DNA from: CAWIOX01 sp963837775
Lineage (GTDB): Bacteria > Pseudomonadota > Gammaproteobacteria > Burkholderiales > Burkholderiaceae_D
Assembly: GCA_963837775.1 (NCBI GenBank)
Contig: CAWIOX010000002.1
Location: forward strand, 1-64,000
Direction of reading: 5' to 3'
DNA: 64,000 nucleotides
Shown in pieces: positions 36,970-45,587 of the stretch (the first letter of the stretch is position 1; the number at the start of each line of letters is the position of its first letter). A model generated the notes under the pieces. It saw only the letters and a list, made by a program, of their open reading frames with translations, had not been told where the DNA came from and did not search any database. Made by a program: the position numbers and the translations under genes.

Positions 36970-37827
36970 ATGCCAGTTGCCATCACCACCTCCAACAGAA
37001 CGCCGTTCCGGGTCATGCCCGGCTTCGGCCTTTCGCTCGGCTTCACGCTGCTGTATCTGGCGCTGATCGTGCTGATCCCCTTGTCGGCGGTGTTCCTGAA
37101 GACCTTCACCTTGAGCTGGGGCGCTTTCTGGGCCGCGGTCACGTCCGAGCGGGTGGTCGCTTCGTACCAGCTGACTTTCGGCGCATCGCTGCTGGCCGCC
37201 GCGCTGAACGTGGTGTTCGGCGGCGTCGTGGCCTGGGTGCTGGTGCGCTACCGTTTTCCGGGCAAGAAGATCATCGATGCGCTGGTCGATCTGCCGTTTG
37301 CGTTGCCGACCGCGGTGGCCGGCATCGCGCTGACCGCACTGTACTCGCACAACGGCTGGATCGGCCGCATTCTGGAGCCGCTCGGGATCAAGGTCGCGTT
37401 CACGCCGCTGGGCGTGCTGATCGCGCTGACCTTCATCGGCCTGCCGTTCGTGGTGCGCACCGTGCAACCGGTGCTGGAAGATGCGGAAAAGGAGCTGGAA
37501 GAAGCCGCCGCCAGCCTCGGCGCGACCCGCCTGCAGACCTTTTCCCGGGTGCTGTTTCCGACCGTGCTGCCGGCGCTGCTGACCGGCTTTGCGCTGGCGT
37601 TTGCGCGCGCCACCGGCGAATACGGTTCCGTCATCTTCATTGCCGGCAACATGCCGATGGTGTCGGAAATCACGCCGCTGTTCATCATCACCAAGCTGGA
37701 GCAATACGACTATGCGGGCGCGACCGCGATTGCGGTGGTGATGCTGAGCGCGTCGTTCCTGATGCTGCTGACGATTAATCTGTTGCAAGCCTGGTCGCGC
37801 AAGCGCGGCCAGAGCGAGAAAGCCTGA
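36970..37827 (+). CDS. cysT: Sulfate/thiosulfate ABC transporter permease CysT
   Basis: Inner-membrane permease (CysT, also called CysU) of the sulfate importer, 285 residues and six membrane segments. The characteristic N-terminal PGFGLSLGFTLLYLALIVLI and the ATPase-docking loop EEAAASLGATRLQTFSRVLFP are clear, as is the segment LPFALPTAVAGIALTALY. AAAGAGAG precedes ATG 36970. First gene of cysT-cysW-cysA-cysB-like; a single base separates its stop from the cysW start, so the two permeases are co-translated. The cognate binding protein gene sbp lies 11 kb away at the head of the ssu genes. Confidence 0.97.
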   Translation: MPVAITTSNRTPFRVMPGFGLSLGFTLLYLALIVLIPLSAVFLKTFTLSWGAFWAAVTSERVVASYQLTFGASLLAAALNVVFGGVVAWVLVRYRFPGKKIIDALVDLPFALPTAVAGIALTALYSHNGWIGRILEPLGIKVAFTPLGVLIALTFIGLPFVVRTVQPVLEDAEKELEEAAASLGATRLQTFSRVLFPTVLPALLTGFALAFARATGEYGSVIFIAGNMPMVSEITPLFIITKLEQYDYAGATAIAVVMLSASFLMLLTINLLQAWSRKRGQSEKA

Positions 37828-37828
37828 T

Positions 37829-38773
37829 ATGCCTGCCACCGCATTTTCCGCGCCTTCCGCCGCGCCGCTGGCCAATGCGCCCGCTATCGATGCGCAGCGC
37901 ACGCAGCCGGCCTATGCGCCTGCGGCGACGCTGGAGCCGCTCTGGGTCCGTGCATTGCTGATCGGTATTGCGCTGGCCTTCCTGACGCTGTTCCTGTTCG
38001 TGCCGCTGCTGTCGGTGTTTGCCGAAGCGTTCAAGAAGGGCTGGCAAGCGTATCTGGCCGCCATTACCGAGCCGGATGCGCTGTCGGCCATCAAGCTGAC
38101 GCTGCTGACCGCGGTGATCGCGGTGCCGCTGAACCTGGTGTTCGGGATTGCGGCGTCCTGGTGCATCGCCAAATTCGAGTTTCGCGGCAAGAGCCTGCTG
38201 CTGACGCTGATCGATTTGCCGTTTTCGGTGTCGCCGGTGATTTCCGGCCTGATCTACGTGTTGCTGTTCGGCGCGCAAGGCTGGCTCGGCCCCTGGCTGG
38301 CCGCGCATGACATCAAGATCCTGTTCGCGGTGCCCGGCATCGTGCTGGCAACCATCTTCGTCACCTTTCCGTTCGTTGCGCGCGAGCTGATCCCGCTGAT
38401 GCAGTCGCAAGGCAGCGAAGAGGAAGAAGCCGCGCTGGTGCTGGGCGCATCCGGCTTCAAGACCTTCTGGCATGTGACGCTGCCGAACATCAAGTGGGGT
38501 TTGCTGTATGGCGTGATTCTCTGCAATGCGCGGGCGATGGGCGAGTTCGGCGCGGTATCGGTGGTGTCCGGCCACATCCGCGGCGAAACCAACACGATTC
38601 CGCTGCAGGTCGAGATTCTCTATAACGAATACAACTTTGCCGCGGCATTTGCAGTCGCATCGCTGCTGGCCTTGCTGGCGCTGGTGACGCTGGCGCTGAA
38701 GTCCTTCATCGAGTGGCGGCTGCACGATGAAACCGCAGCACGCACCGAACAATTTCAGGAGCAGCAATCATGA
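37829..38773 (+). CDS. cysW: Sulfate/thiosulfate ABC transporter permease CysW
   Basis: Second inner-membrane permease of the sulfate importer, 314 residues. About 35 N-terminal residues, rich in alanine and proline, extend beyond the usual start before EPLWVRALLIGIALAFLTLFLF. The docking loop reads EEAALVLGASGFKTFWHVTLP, and the conserved GRAMGEFGAVSVVSGHIRG-like stretch (ARAMGEFGAVSVVSGHIRGE) near residue 240 identifies CysW. The stop overlaps the cysA start by four bases (ATGA). Confidence 0.97.
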   Translation: MPATAFSAPSAAPLANAPAIDAQRTQPAYAPAATLEPLWVRALLIGIALAFLTLFLFVPLLSVFAEAFKKGWQAYLAAITEPDALSAIKLTLLTAVIAVPLNLVFGIAASWCIAKFEFRGKSLLLTLIDLPFSVSPVISGLIYVLLFGAQGWLGPWLAAHDIKILFAVPGIVLATIFVTFPFVARELIPLMQSQGSEEEEAALVLGASGFKTFWHVTLPNIKWGLLYGVILCNARAMGEFGAVSVVSGHIRGETNTIPLQVEILYNEYNFAAAFAVASLLALLALVTLALKSFIEWRLHDETAARTEQFQEQQS

Positions 38774-39837
38774 GCATCGAAGTACGCAATATCCAAAAAC
38801 AGTTCGGCAGCTTTGTAGCACTGAATGATGTTTCGCTCGCGTTTGCGGCCGGCGAACTGACTGCGCTGCTGGGGCCGTCGGGCTGCGGCAAGACCACGCT
38901 GCTGCGCATCATCGCCGGGCTGGAGCAGCCGGATCGCGGCCAGGTATTGCTCGACGGCGAGGATGCGTCGGCGCGCCACGTGCGCGAGCGCCAGGTCGGT
39001 TTCGTGTTCCAGCACTATGCGCTGTTCAAGCACATGACGGTGTTCGAGAACATCGCGTTCGGGCTGCGCGTCAAGCCGCGCAATATACGGCCAAGCGAAG
39101 CGCAGATACGCGACAAGGTCAGGCAATTGCTGGAACTGGTGCAGCTCGACTGGCTGGCCGACCGCTATCCGCCGCAACTGTCAGGCGGCCAGCGCCAGCG
39201 CATCGCGCTGGCCCGTGCGCTGGCGGTCGAGCCGCGCGTGCTGCTGCTGGATGAACCGTTCGGCGCGCTCGATGCCAAGGTGCGCAAGGAGTTGCGGCGC
39301 TGGCTGCGGCGCCTGCACGACGAATTGCATGTCACCAGCATCTTCGTCACGCACGATCAGGAAGAGGCGCTGGAAGTGGCCGACCGGATCGTGGTGATGA
39401 ACAAGGGCCAGGTCGAGCAGGTCGGCACGCCCGGGGATGTGTACAACCTGCCGGCCTCGCCCTTCGTGTACGGCTTCCTCGGCAACGTCAATCTGTTCCA
39501 TGGCCGCGTGCATGAAGGCGTGCTGGACGCGGGCGGCGTTGCATTCGATGCGCCCGAGCATGCGCAGGCGCAGGATGCCAGAGGGATCGGCTATGTCAGG
39601 CCGCATGATCTGGAGGTCGAACGCTATGCGACCGGCGCCGAAGGGATCGTGGTGCAGCTGAAGCGCGCGCATGCGATCGGCCCGCTGGCGCAACTGGAAC
39701 TGGAACGCGATGACAATGCGGAGATCATCGAAGCGGTGATGTCGAATGAGCGCTTCGCCCAGCTCCAGTTGAAAGAAGGGGAAACCCTGGTCGTGCGGCC
39801 GAAACGGCTGCACGTTTTTGTCGATGCACCGCTTTAG
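38770..39837 (+). CDS. cysA: Sulfate/thiosulfate ABC transporter ATP-binding protein CysA
   Basis: ATPase of the sulfate importer, 355 residues. Walker A is GPSGCGKTT (35-43), the Q loop is in FVFQHYALFKHMTVFENIAFG, the signature is LSGGQRQRIALARAL, Walker B is VLLLDEPFGALD and the switch histidine is in VTHDQEEALEVADRIVVM. A C-terminal regulatory TOBE-like domain (from about 235, NVNLFHGRVHEGVL to the end) matches CysA length. The start overlaps cysW, and eight bases separate the stop from the following LysR gene, so the regulator is in the same transcript. Confidence 0.97.
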   Translation: MSIEVRNIQKQFGSFVALNDVSLAFAAGELTALLGPSGCGKTTLLRIIAGLEQPDRGQVLLDGEDASARHVRERQVGFVFQHYALFKHMTVFENIAFGLRVKPRNIRPSEAQIRDKVRQLLELVQLDWLADRYPPQLSGGQRQRIALARALAVEPRVLLLDEPFGALDAKVRKELRRWLRRLHDELHVTSIFVTHDQEEALEVADRIVVMNKGQVEQVGTPGDVYNLPASPFVYGFLGNVNLFHGRVHEGVLDAGGVAFDAPEHAQAQDARGIGYVRPHDLEVERYATGAEGIVVQLKRAHAIGPLAQLELERDDNAEIIEAVMSNERFAQLQLKEGETLVVRPKRLHVFVDAPL

Positions 39838-39845
39838 GACTCACC

Positions 39846-40775
39846 ATGAATTTCCAGCAACTGCGTTCGATCCGCGAAACAGCGCGGCGCGGCTATAACC
39901 TGACCGAGGTGGCCAACGTGCTGTTTACCTCGCAGCCGGGCGTCTCGCGCCAGATCCGTGAACTGGAGGAAGAGCTGGGCGTCGATATTTTCGAGCGCAA
40001 CGGCAAGCGCCTGACCGGCCTGACCGAACCCGGCAAGGGCATTTTGCAGATCATCGAGCGCCTGCTGATCGAGGGCGAAAATCTGCAGCGCGCCAGCCAG
40101 GAATATGCCGGCAAGAGCAGCGGCACCCTGACCGTCGCGACCACGCACACCCAGGCCCGCTATGTATTGCCGCAGGTGGTGCAGGCGTTTCGCAGCAATT
40201 TTCCCGAGGTGCGCATCGCCTTGCAGCAAAGCGCGCCGGAACACATCGCGGAATGGGTGTTGTCCGGCAAGACCGATATCGGCATCGCCACCGAAGGCCT
40301 GAGCCAGTTCCCCGGCCTGGTGTCTTTCCCATGCTATCGCTGGAACCATGTGATCGTGGTGCCGGACGGCCATGCGCTGCTGGCGCGCACCCCGGTCACC
40401 CTGCAGGATCTGGCGCACTATGCGCTGATTACGTATGACGTCGGTTTCACCGGGCGCGGCCATATCGATGACGCGTTTTCCAAGGCCGGGCTGGAGACCG
40501 ATATCGTGCTGACTGCGATGGATTCGGACGTGATCAAGCAATATGTGACGCTCGGGCTGGGCGTGGGGATCGTCGCGTCGATGGCGTTCGACCATGGCCG
40601 CGACAAGGGCTTGCGCGCGATCGAGGTATCGCACCTGATTGCGCCGAATGTCACGCGGCTGGCGCTGCGTCGTGGCGCCTACCTGCGTTCCTATACCTAC
40701 GAGTTCATCCGGCAGTTCGCGCCGGAACTGCAGCGCGCCGACATCGAGCGTGCGCTCAGTGAGGGCGGCGAGTAA
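39846..40775 (+). CDS. cysB: CysB-type LysR regulator of sulfur assimilation
   Basis: LysR family regulator of 309 residues in the CysB/Cbl branch. The helix-turn-helix region reads MNFQQLRSIRETARRGYNLTEVAN, LFTSQPGVSRQIRELEEELG and FERNGKRLTGLTEPG, which is diagnostic of CysB-like proteins. The effector domain contains TVATTHTQARYVLPQVVQAF and TYDVGFTGRGHIDDAF, where CysB binds acetylserine or sulfate. It is co-transcribed with cysTWA, so it likely activates this operon and the ssu genes under sulfur limitation. Cbl (sulfonate-specific) is the alternative identity; the sequence alone does not decide. Confidence 0.88.
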   Translation: MNFQQLRSIRETARRGYNLTEVANVLFTSQPGVSRQIRELEEELGVDIFERNGKRLTGLTEPGKGILQIIERLLIEGENLQRASQEYAGKSSGTLTVATTHTQARYVLPQVVQAFRSNFPEVRIALQQSAPEHIAEWVLSGKTDIGIATEGLSQFPGLVSFPCYRWNHVIVVPDGHALLARTPVTLQDLAHYALITYDVGFTGRGHIDDAFSKAGLETDIVLTAMDSDVIKQYVTLGLGVGIVASMAFDHGRDKGLRAIEVSHLIAPNVTRLALRRGAYLRSYTYEFIRQFAPELQRADIERALSEGGE

Positions 40776-40886
40776 TTGCGCTTTATTCCATTTCTAAATC
40801 AACCGTGCACTTTGTCGGCTTCGCTTGCCGTACCTGCGTACTGTCTGCGCTTCGCCTTCGCGTTCACGATTGATGTAGAAAAGGAA

Positions 40887-41477
40887 TTATTTCAACAGCC
40901 GCGCCAGTTCCACCGCGGTCTTGACGTTCATCTTGTCGAAAATATGCGCGCGGTGCACCTCGACCGTGCGCATGCTGATGCCGAGCTGGTCGGCGATGAC
41001 CTTGTTCATCTTGCCCAGCAGGATCAGGTCGAGCACTTCGCGTTCGCGCGCCGACAGCGATTCCAGCCGGGTATGGATCGCGGCCTGCACGCCGGCCTGC
41101 ATCGATGCGGCCAGCGCTTCCTGCGCGCGGTCCATCAGCTTGTTGTCATTGAACGGCTTTTCGAAGAAATCGAAGGCGCCGCGTTTCAGCGCATCGACCG
41201 CCATCGGCACATCGCCGTGTCCGGTCAGGAAAATGACCGGCAGCCGGTGTGTCAATTGGCGTGCGGCCAGCGCATCGAACAGCGCGACGCCGCTGATGCC
41301 GGGCATGCGCACATCGAGCAGCACGCATTCGCCCTGCGGATCGAATTTGAGCTTGGCATCGAGCATCGCCAGGAATTGCGCGGCGCTTTCATAACAGGTC
41401 GCGCTGATCGCGCGCGATTGCGCCAGCCAGGACAGCGAATCCCGGATCACTTCTTCGTCATCGACTATATGGAGCAT
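40887..41477 (-). CDS. dctR: Two-component response regulator, FixJ/LuxR type (DctR-like)
   Basis: Cytoplasmic response regulator of 196 residues. The receiver has IVDDEEV at its N-terminus, the phosphorylated aspartate D55 in CVLLDVRMPG and the conserved lysine in FDFFEKPF. The C-terminal LuxR-type helix-turn-helix is LSAREREVLDLILLGKMNKVIADQLGIS, then MRTVEVHRAHIFDKMNVKT. It is downstream of and co-oriented with the sensor kinase gene, with a REP-like element between the two. Convergent in context with the TRAP genes at 43.9-46.9 kb, it is the likely C4-dicarboxylate regulator DctR of a DctSR pair rather than the sigma-54 activator DctD. Confidence 0.9.
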   Translation of the reverse strand: MLHIVDDEEVIRDSLSWLAQSRAISATCYESAAQFLAMLDAKLKFDPQGECVLLDVRMPGISGVALFDALAARQLTHRLPVIFLTGHGDVPMAVDALKRGAFDFFEKPFNDNKLMDRAQEALAASMQAGVQAAIHTRLESLSAREREVLDLILLGKMNKVIADQLGISMRTVEVHRAHIFDKMNVKTAVELARLLK

Positions 41478-41490
41478 GTGGATTCCTGTG

Positions 41491-41565
41491 CTTTAAGGTG
41501 AAAATCGCGTAGCGATTCACTTCGCTCCCCTCTCCCGCGGGCGGGAGAGGGGTTGGGGGTGAGGG
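41491..41565 (-). repeat. REP-like two-hairpin element, copy 2 (before dctR)
   Basis: Inverted copy of 27667-27741. Hairpin one is the same CTCTCCCGC/GCGGGAGAG stem. Hairpin two reads ATCGC-TAC-GCGAT on the minus strand, against GTTGC-TAT-GCAAC in copy 1, so several stem positions changed in a compensated way. It ends 13 bp before the dctR start codon, in the same relative orientation as copy 1 to ssuD. Confidence 0.75.
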
Positions 41566-41608
41566 AGGCGGCCATGGCGCTTTCAATGTACTAGAGTGTT
41601 CGCCATGG

Positions 41609-43616
41609 TCAGGGTAGCGACGGTAACGAACATTGGAAAATCGTGCCGCCGGCCGGATTGTTGGCATGGGTCAGCGTGCCGCCATGGAACTCGATTGTAG
41701 TACGGCAAATGCTCAGGCCGATGCCCATGCCTTCGGCCTTGGTCGAAAAGAACGGCGAAAACAGGCGTTCCGCGATTTCAGGCGGGATGCCGTGGCCCTG
41801 ATCGATGACCGCGATGATCACGTTCGGCGGCGCGTCGACGGTTGACGGCGTATCGTCCAGGCTGGCAACGATGCGCAGGATGCGCCGTTCGGACGGGATG
41901 TTCTGCATCGACTCGATCGCATTGCGCGTCAGGTTCAGCAATACCTGTTCCAGCATCACGCGGTCGGCCAGCACGCGCGGCAGCTTGGGGGCGATGCTGG
42001 TCTGGATCGCGACGAAGAATTGTTGCGCCTGCAATTCGACCAGCGGAATCACGCTTTCGATCAGCGCTTCGATGGTCACCGGTTCGCGGGTCGGTTCGCG
42101 CCGCTTCACGAATTCATGCACGCTGCGAATGATCTGCCCGGCCCGTTGCGCCTGCGCACTGGCTTTCTCCAGCGCCGGCTTGAGGATCAATGGGTCGACC
42201 ACGCCGGATTGCATCAGGTTGATCGCGCCGGTGGTGTAGCTGGAAATGGCTGCCAGCGGCTGGTTCAGCTCATGCGCCAGCGTGGAGGCGATTTCCCCCA
42301 TGGTCGCCAGGCGGGCGCTGACTTGCAGCTTTTCCTGTTGCTGGCGGTTCAGCTCTTCGGCTTGCTTGCGGTCGGAAATGTCCAGGATGGAACCCATCCA
42401 GCCGGTTTGCTGGCCGCTGTCGTCGACCAGCGGCGACTCGAATATCAGCACCGGGAAACGCTCGCCATTGGCGCGCTGGAACACCATTTCAGTGCCCTGT
42501 TGCTGTACGGTGCCGGCCAGCACCTGGGCAAAGCGCTGCTGGTAATCCTCCATCGCTTCGGGCGCCCAGTACGGCATCGGCGGCACCCGGCCCAGCAATT
42601 GATCGGCGGGGAAGCCGACCATTTCGCAAAACGCCGGGTTGACATAGGTGACCCGCCCCACCAGATCGCGTGCGCGCAGGCCGGTGACCAGCGAGTTTTC
42701 CATCGCGATGCGGAACGCGACTTGCTGGCGCAACGCGCCTTCTGCCGCCAGCCGCCGGTTGATGTCGCGCCACAACGCCCAAAGACTCCAGATCAGGCCC
42801 AGCGACAGCAGGATGATGGAGCCGACCAGCAGGTTCGGCAGCAGGGTGGGCGCGCTTTTGACGCTGTTGGTGCGCAAATAGACAGTCGCACCCGGCAGTT
42901 CCAGCATGTGGCGATGGACATATACATTGCGCCCGGGGCCGCCTGCAGCGCGTTTGGCGAACACCGCGTCATCGTTGCTGGTAAAGGCAATTTCATTGTC
43001 CTGCGCAAACCACCACGGCACCATTTCTTCCAGGATGCTCGGCAGCGAGTAACTGATGGCCAGGTCGCCGATGTAATGTTTTGCCGGCATACAGCGGCAC
43101 ATGGTAATCCATCGACATCGGCCCGTCCTGACCCGCTGGCGTCATCGGGTTGGCTGTATTGGGCGCTCTTCAATCTGCGCGCGTTGGCGGCGGCCAGCTC
43201 TGGAGGCGGCCGGCAGGTCGGCCGGCGCCAGCGTGGTCTGCGGGCTGGATGCAAGCTGCACGCCGCTCGCATCGATCCAGATGACGCGGCTGATCTCGCG
43301 GTCGTTCTTGAGCAGGAGCGCGACCCGTTGGCCCAGTTGGTCCGGACCCAGGGTGCCGGAGGAAATTTCGTTGGCGATCTGGCGAAGATGTTTCTTCATT
43401 GCGGTCCAGCTGGAAGCGGATCGCCTGTTCCACCCACAGCGTGTCTGCGATCAGCTGTTCCTGCCGCTCGTTGACCTCCATCCTTTGCACTTGCCACGGC
43501 AGCCACAGCAAGATGGAGAGAAACAGCAGCACCAGCAATACCGGCAGCAGCCAGCGCCATGCCTGCTTGCGGGCCAGCGGCGGAACGCTGAGTCTCTTGA
43601 TTCCCTGGATGTTCAT
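41609..43616 (-). pseudogene. dctS: Sensor histidine kinase, DctS-like (about three frameshifts)
   Basis: Membrane sensor kinase of about 669 residues when reconstructed from ATG 43616. It has an N-terminal membrane helix (WRWLLPVLLVLLFLSILLWL), a periplasmic sensor region, a second membrane helix (LLPNLLVGSIILLSLGLIW), a PAS domain (YVNPAFCEMVGFPADQLLG), the phosphorylated histidine in LAHELNQPLAAISSYT and an ATPase domain (NLTRNAIESM, GHGIPPEIAERLFSPFFSTK, GMGIGLSICRTTIEFHGG). Frame breaks fall near 43395, 43185 and 43095, all in the periplasmic region, while 41609-43090 is intact. Partner of the regulator encoded just downstream; expected to sense C4-dicarboxylates and switch on dctPQM. 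Confidence 0.82.
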
Positions 43617-43912
43617 TGGCACGCGGCGTCTTTCAGGCGATGTGGATGGGTTGGAAAAAATAGCGGGCGGATATTGATTTTACCGATTTTAAGCCGCTGG
43701 CGTGGGCCTGATATGGCTGCGTCAGAGCCGCTTGATGGGCAGCCTTTGCATCATTTTCAGCGCGTGCGAGTGGCAAGTGGATCACTGCAGCGTCATGCAG
43801 TCAAAAATAAATGATGAAATGTGGTTATCCACAATTGCGGATGAGTGCCGGACATTGCACAAAATGAATTGGTAATCAAAAAATACTATTTTTCCAACAT
43901 CCGGAGACAAGC

Positions 43913-44917
43913 ATGAAATTCAAGACATTATTGCTGGCGCTTTCCGTCGCCGCCGTCGTCAGCGTCAATGCATTCGCGCAAGCGCCGATCGTCATCAAGT
44001 TCAGCCACGTGGTTGCCAACGACACCCCGAAGGGCAAGGCGGCCGAACGCTTCAAGGAACTGGCTGAAAAAGCCACCAAAGGCCGCGTCAAGATCGAACT
44101 GTATCCGAACAGCACCCTGTACAAGGACAAGGAAGAACTGGAAGCGTTGCAGCTCGGTGCGGTGCAGATGCTGGCGCCGTCGCTGGCCAAGTTCGGCCCC
44201 TTGGGCGCGCGCGAATTCGAAGTGTTCGATCTGCCGTACATTTTCCCGTCCAAGGACGTGCTGTATCGCGTGACCGAAGGCCCGATCGGCAAGGATTTGC
44301 TGAAGAAACTGGAGCCCAAGGGCATCACCGGCCTGGCCTACTGGGATAACGGATTCAAGGTCATGTCGGCCAACAAGCCGCTGCATTCGCCAGCCGACAT
44401 GCGGGGGCTGAAAATGCGCATCCAGTCTTCCAAGGTGCTCGATGCGCAAATGCGCGCGCTGGGTGCGAACCCGCAGGTGATGGCATTCTCCGAGGTGTAT
44501 CAGGCGCTGCAAACCGGCGTGGTGGATGGCACCGAGAACCCGCCATCGAATCTGTACACGCAAAAGATGCATGAAGTGCAAAAGCACGTAACGCTGACCA
44601 ATCATGGTTATCTGGGCTATGCGGTCATCGTCAACAAGAAATTCTGGGATGGCCTGCCGGCCGATATCCGCACCTCGCTGGAAGCCGCAATGAAGGAGTC
44701 GACCAAATACGCGAATGCGATTGCGCAGCAAGAAAACGACAAGTCACTGGACGCGGTCAGGAAATCCGGCAAGACCACCGTCTATGCGTTGAGCGACAAG
44801 GAAAAGGCCGAATGGCGCAAAGCCTTGCTGCCGGTCCAGAAACAGATGGAAGGGCGCATCGGCAAGGAGTTGATTGCCTCGGTCAACAAGGAAGCAGCGG
44901 CGCTGGGTTTCAAGTAA
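43913..44917 (+). CDS. dctP: TRAP transporter C4-dicarboxylate-binding protein DctP
   Basis: Periplasmic solute-binding subunit of a TRAP transporter, 334 residues. The Sec signal (MKFKTLLLALSVAAVVSVNAFAQA) is followed by IKFSHVVANDTPKGKAAERFKEL and the DctP signature WDNGFKVMSANKPLHSPADM-GLKMRIQSSKVLDAQM; I quote it split. The arginine in KMRIQSS is the conserved carboxylate-clamping residue. CATCCGGAGACAAGC gives the ribosome site. First of dctPQM, followed by a hairpin before dctQ that may limit read-through. Substrates are probably malate, fumarate and succinate given the linked DctSR pair. Confidence 0.95.
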   Translation: MKFKTLLLALSVAAVVSVNAFAQAPIVIKFSHVVANDTPKGKAAERFKELAEKATKGRVKIELYPNSTLYKDKEELEALQLGAVQMLAPSLAKFGPLGAREFEVFDLPYIFPSKDVLYRVTEGPIGKDLLKKLEPKGITGLAYWDNGFKVMSANKPLHSPADMRGLKMRIQSSKVLDAQMRALGANPQVMAFSEVYQALQTGVVDGTENPPSNLYTQKMHEVQKHVTLTNHGYLGYAVIVNKKFWDGLPADIRTSLEAAMKESTKYANAIAQQENDKSLDAVRKSGKTTVYALSDKEKAEWRKALLPVQKQMEGRIGKELIASVNKEAAALGFK

Positions 44918-44937
44918 TCGCCCTGCCAGCCTGATGA

Positions 44938-44982
44938 ATATGCGGCTTGCAAGTATCGCAACTTGTAGCCGCATATTTTTTT
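44938..44982 (+). terminator. Hairpin with T tract between dctP and dctQ (attenuator)
   Basis: ATATGCGGCTTGCAAGT pairs with ACTTGTAGCCGCATAT across a short ATCGCA loop with one unpaired base, followed by seven T residues. It can act as a partial terminator, so that dctP is made in excess over the membrane subunits. Confidence 0.75.
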
Positions 44983-45026
44983 GGACGGACCCGTATCGTT
45001 TCCATTCTTACCAAGGGAATCTCCCC

Positions 45027-45587
45027 ATGAAAATTCTTGACCACCTCGAAGAATGGCTGATCGCCTTCTTGATGGCGGCGGCCACCATCGTGACCTTTGC
45101 CGCCGTACTGCATCGCTATGCATCAGGCATACCGATTCCCGCCATACAGGATGTGTTAATCCAGATCAACACCAGCTGGGCGCAGGAATTGACCATCTAC
45201 CTGTTCGTCTGGATGGCCAAATTCGGTGCCGCCTACGGGGTGCGCACCGGTATCCACGTCGGCGTTGACGTGCTGATCAACCGTCTCGACACGCCGTGGC
45301 GCAATAAATTCGTCATCTTCGGCCTGCTGGCAGGTGCATTCTTCACCGCCACTGTCGGCACCCTGGGCGCCAAATTCGTCTGGGAAATCGGGCATACCGA
45401 TCAAGTGTCGGCCGATATGGAGATCCCGATGTGGATCGTGTACATGGCGGTGCCGCTCGGTTCTTACCTGATGTCGTTCCGTTTCCTGCAGGTGACCTGG
45501 CAATTCATCAAGACCGGCGAGTTGCCCAAACATGACCATACGCATGTCGAAGGCCTGGAGCAAGAGACTGAAGGAGCCAAAGCATGA
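45027..45587 (+). CDS. dctQ: TRAP transporter small permease DctQ
   Basis: Small membrane subunit of the TRAP transporter, 186 residues with four predicted membrane segments (LEEWLIAFLMAAATIVTFAA, INTSWAQELTIYLFVWMAKFG, the RNKFVIFGLLAGAFFTATVG region, and MWIVYMAVPLGSYLMSF). The WAQELTIYLFVW and GAAYGVRTGIHVGVDVL stretches are typical of DctQ. ATG 45027 is chosen from the family start MKILDHLEEW. Its end overlaps the dctM start by four bases (ATGA), as expected for the paired membrane subunits. Confidence 0.93.
   Translation: MKILDHLEEWLIAFLMAAATIVTFAAVLHRYASGIPIPAIQDVLIQINTSWAQELTIYLFVWMAKFGAAYGVRTGIHVGVDVLINRLDTPWRNKFVIFGLLAGAFFTATVGTLGAKFVWEIGHTDQVSADMEIPMWIVYMAVPLGSYLMSFRFLQVTWQFIKTGELPKHDHTHVEGLEQETEGAKA

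Noticed and set aside
41520..41570. CRISPR repeat at the C-rich hairpin element
   Set aside because: Single copy here with no spacer-repeat periodicity; it is a REP-like element.
43680..43900. Sigma-54 promoter before dctP (TGCCGG and TTGCAC)
   Set aside because: GG and GC elements are about seven bases apart instead of eleven, and the regulator is FixJ-like, not a sigma-54 activator.
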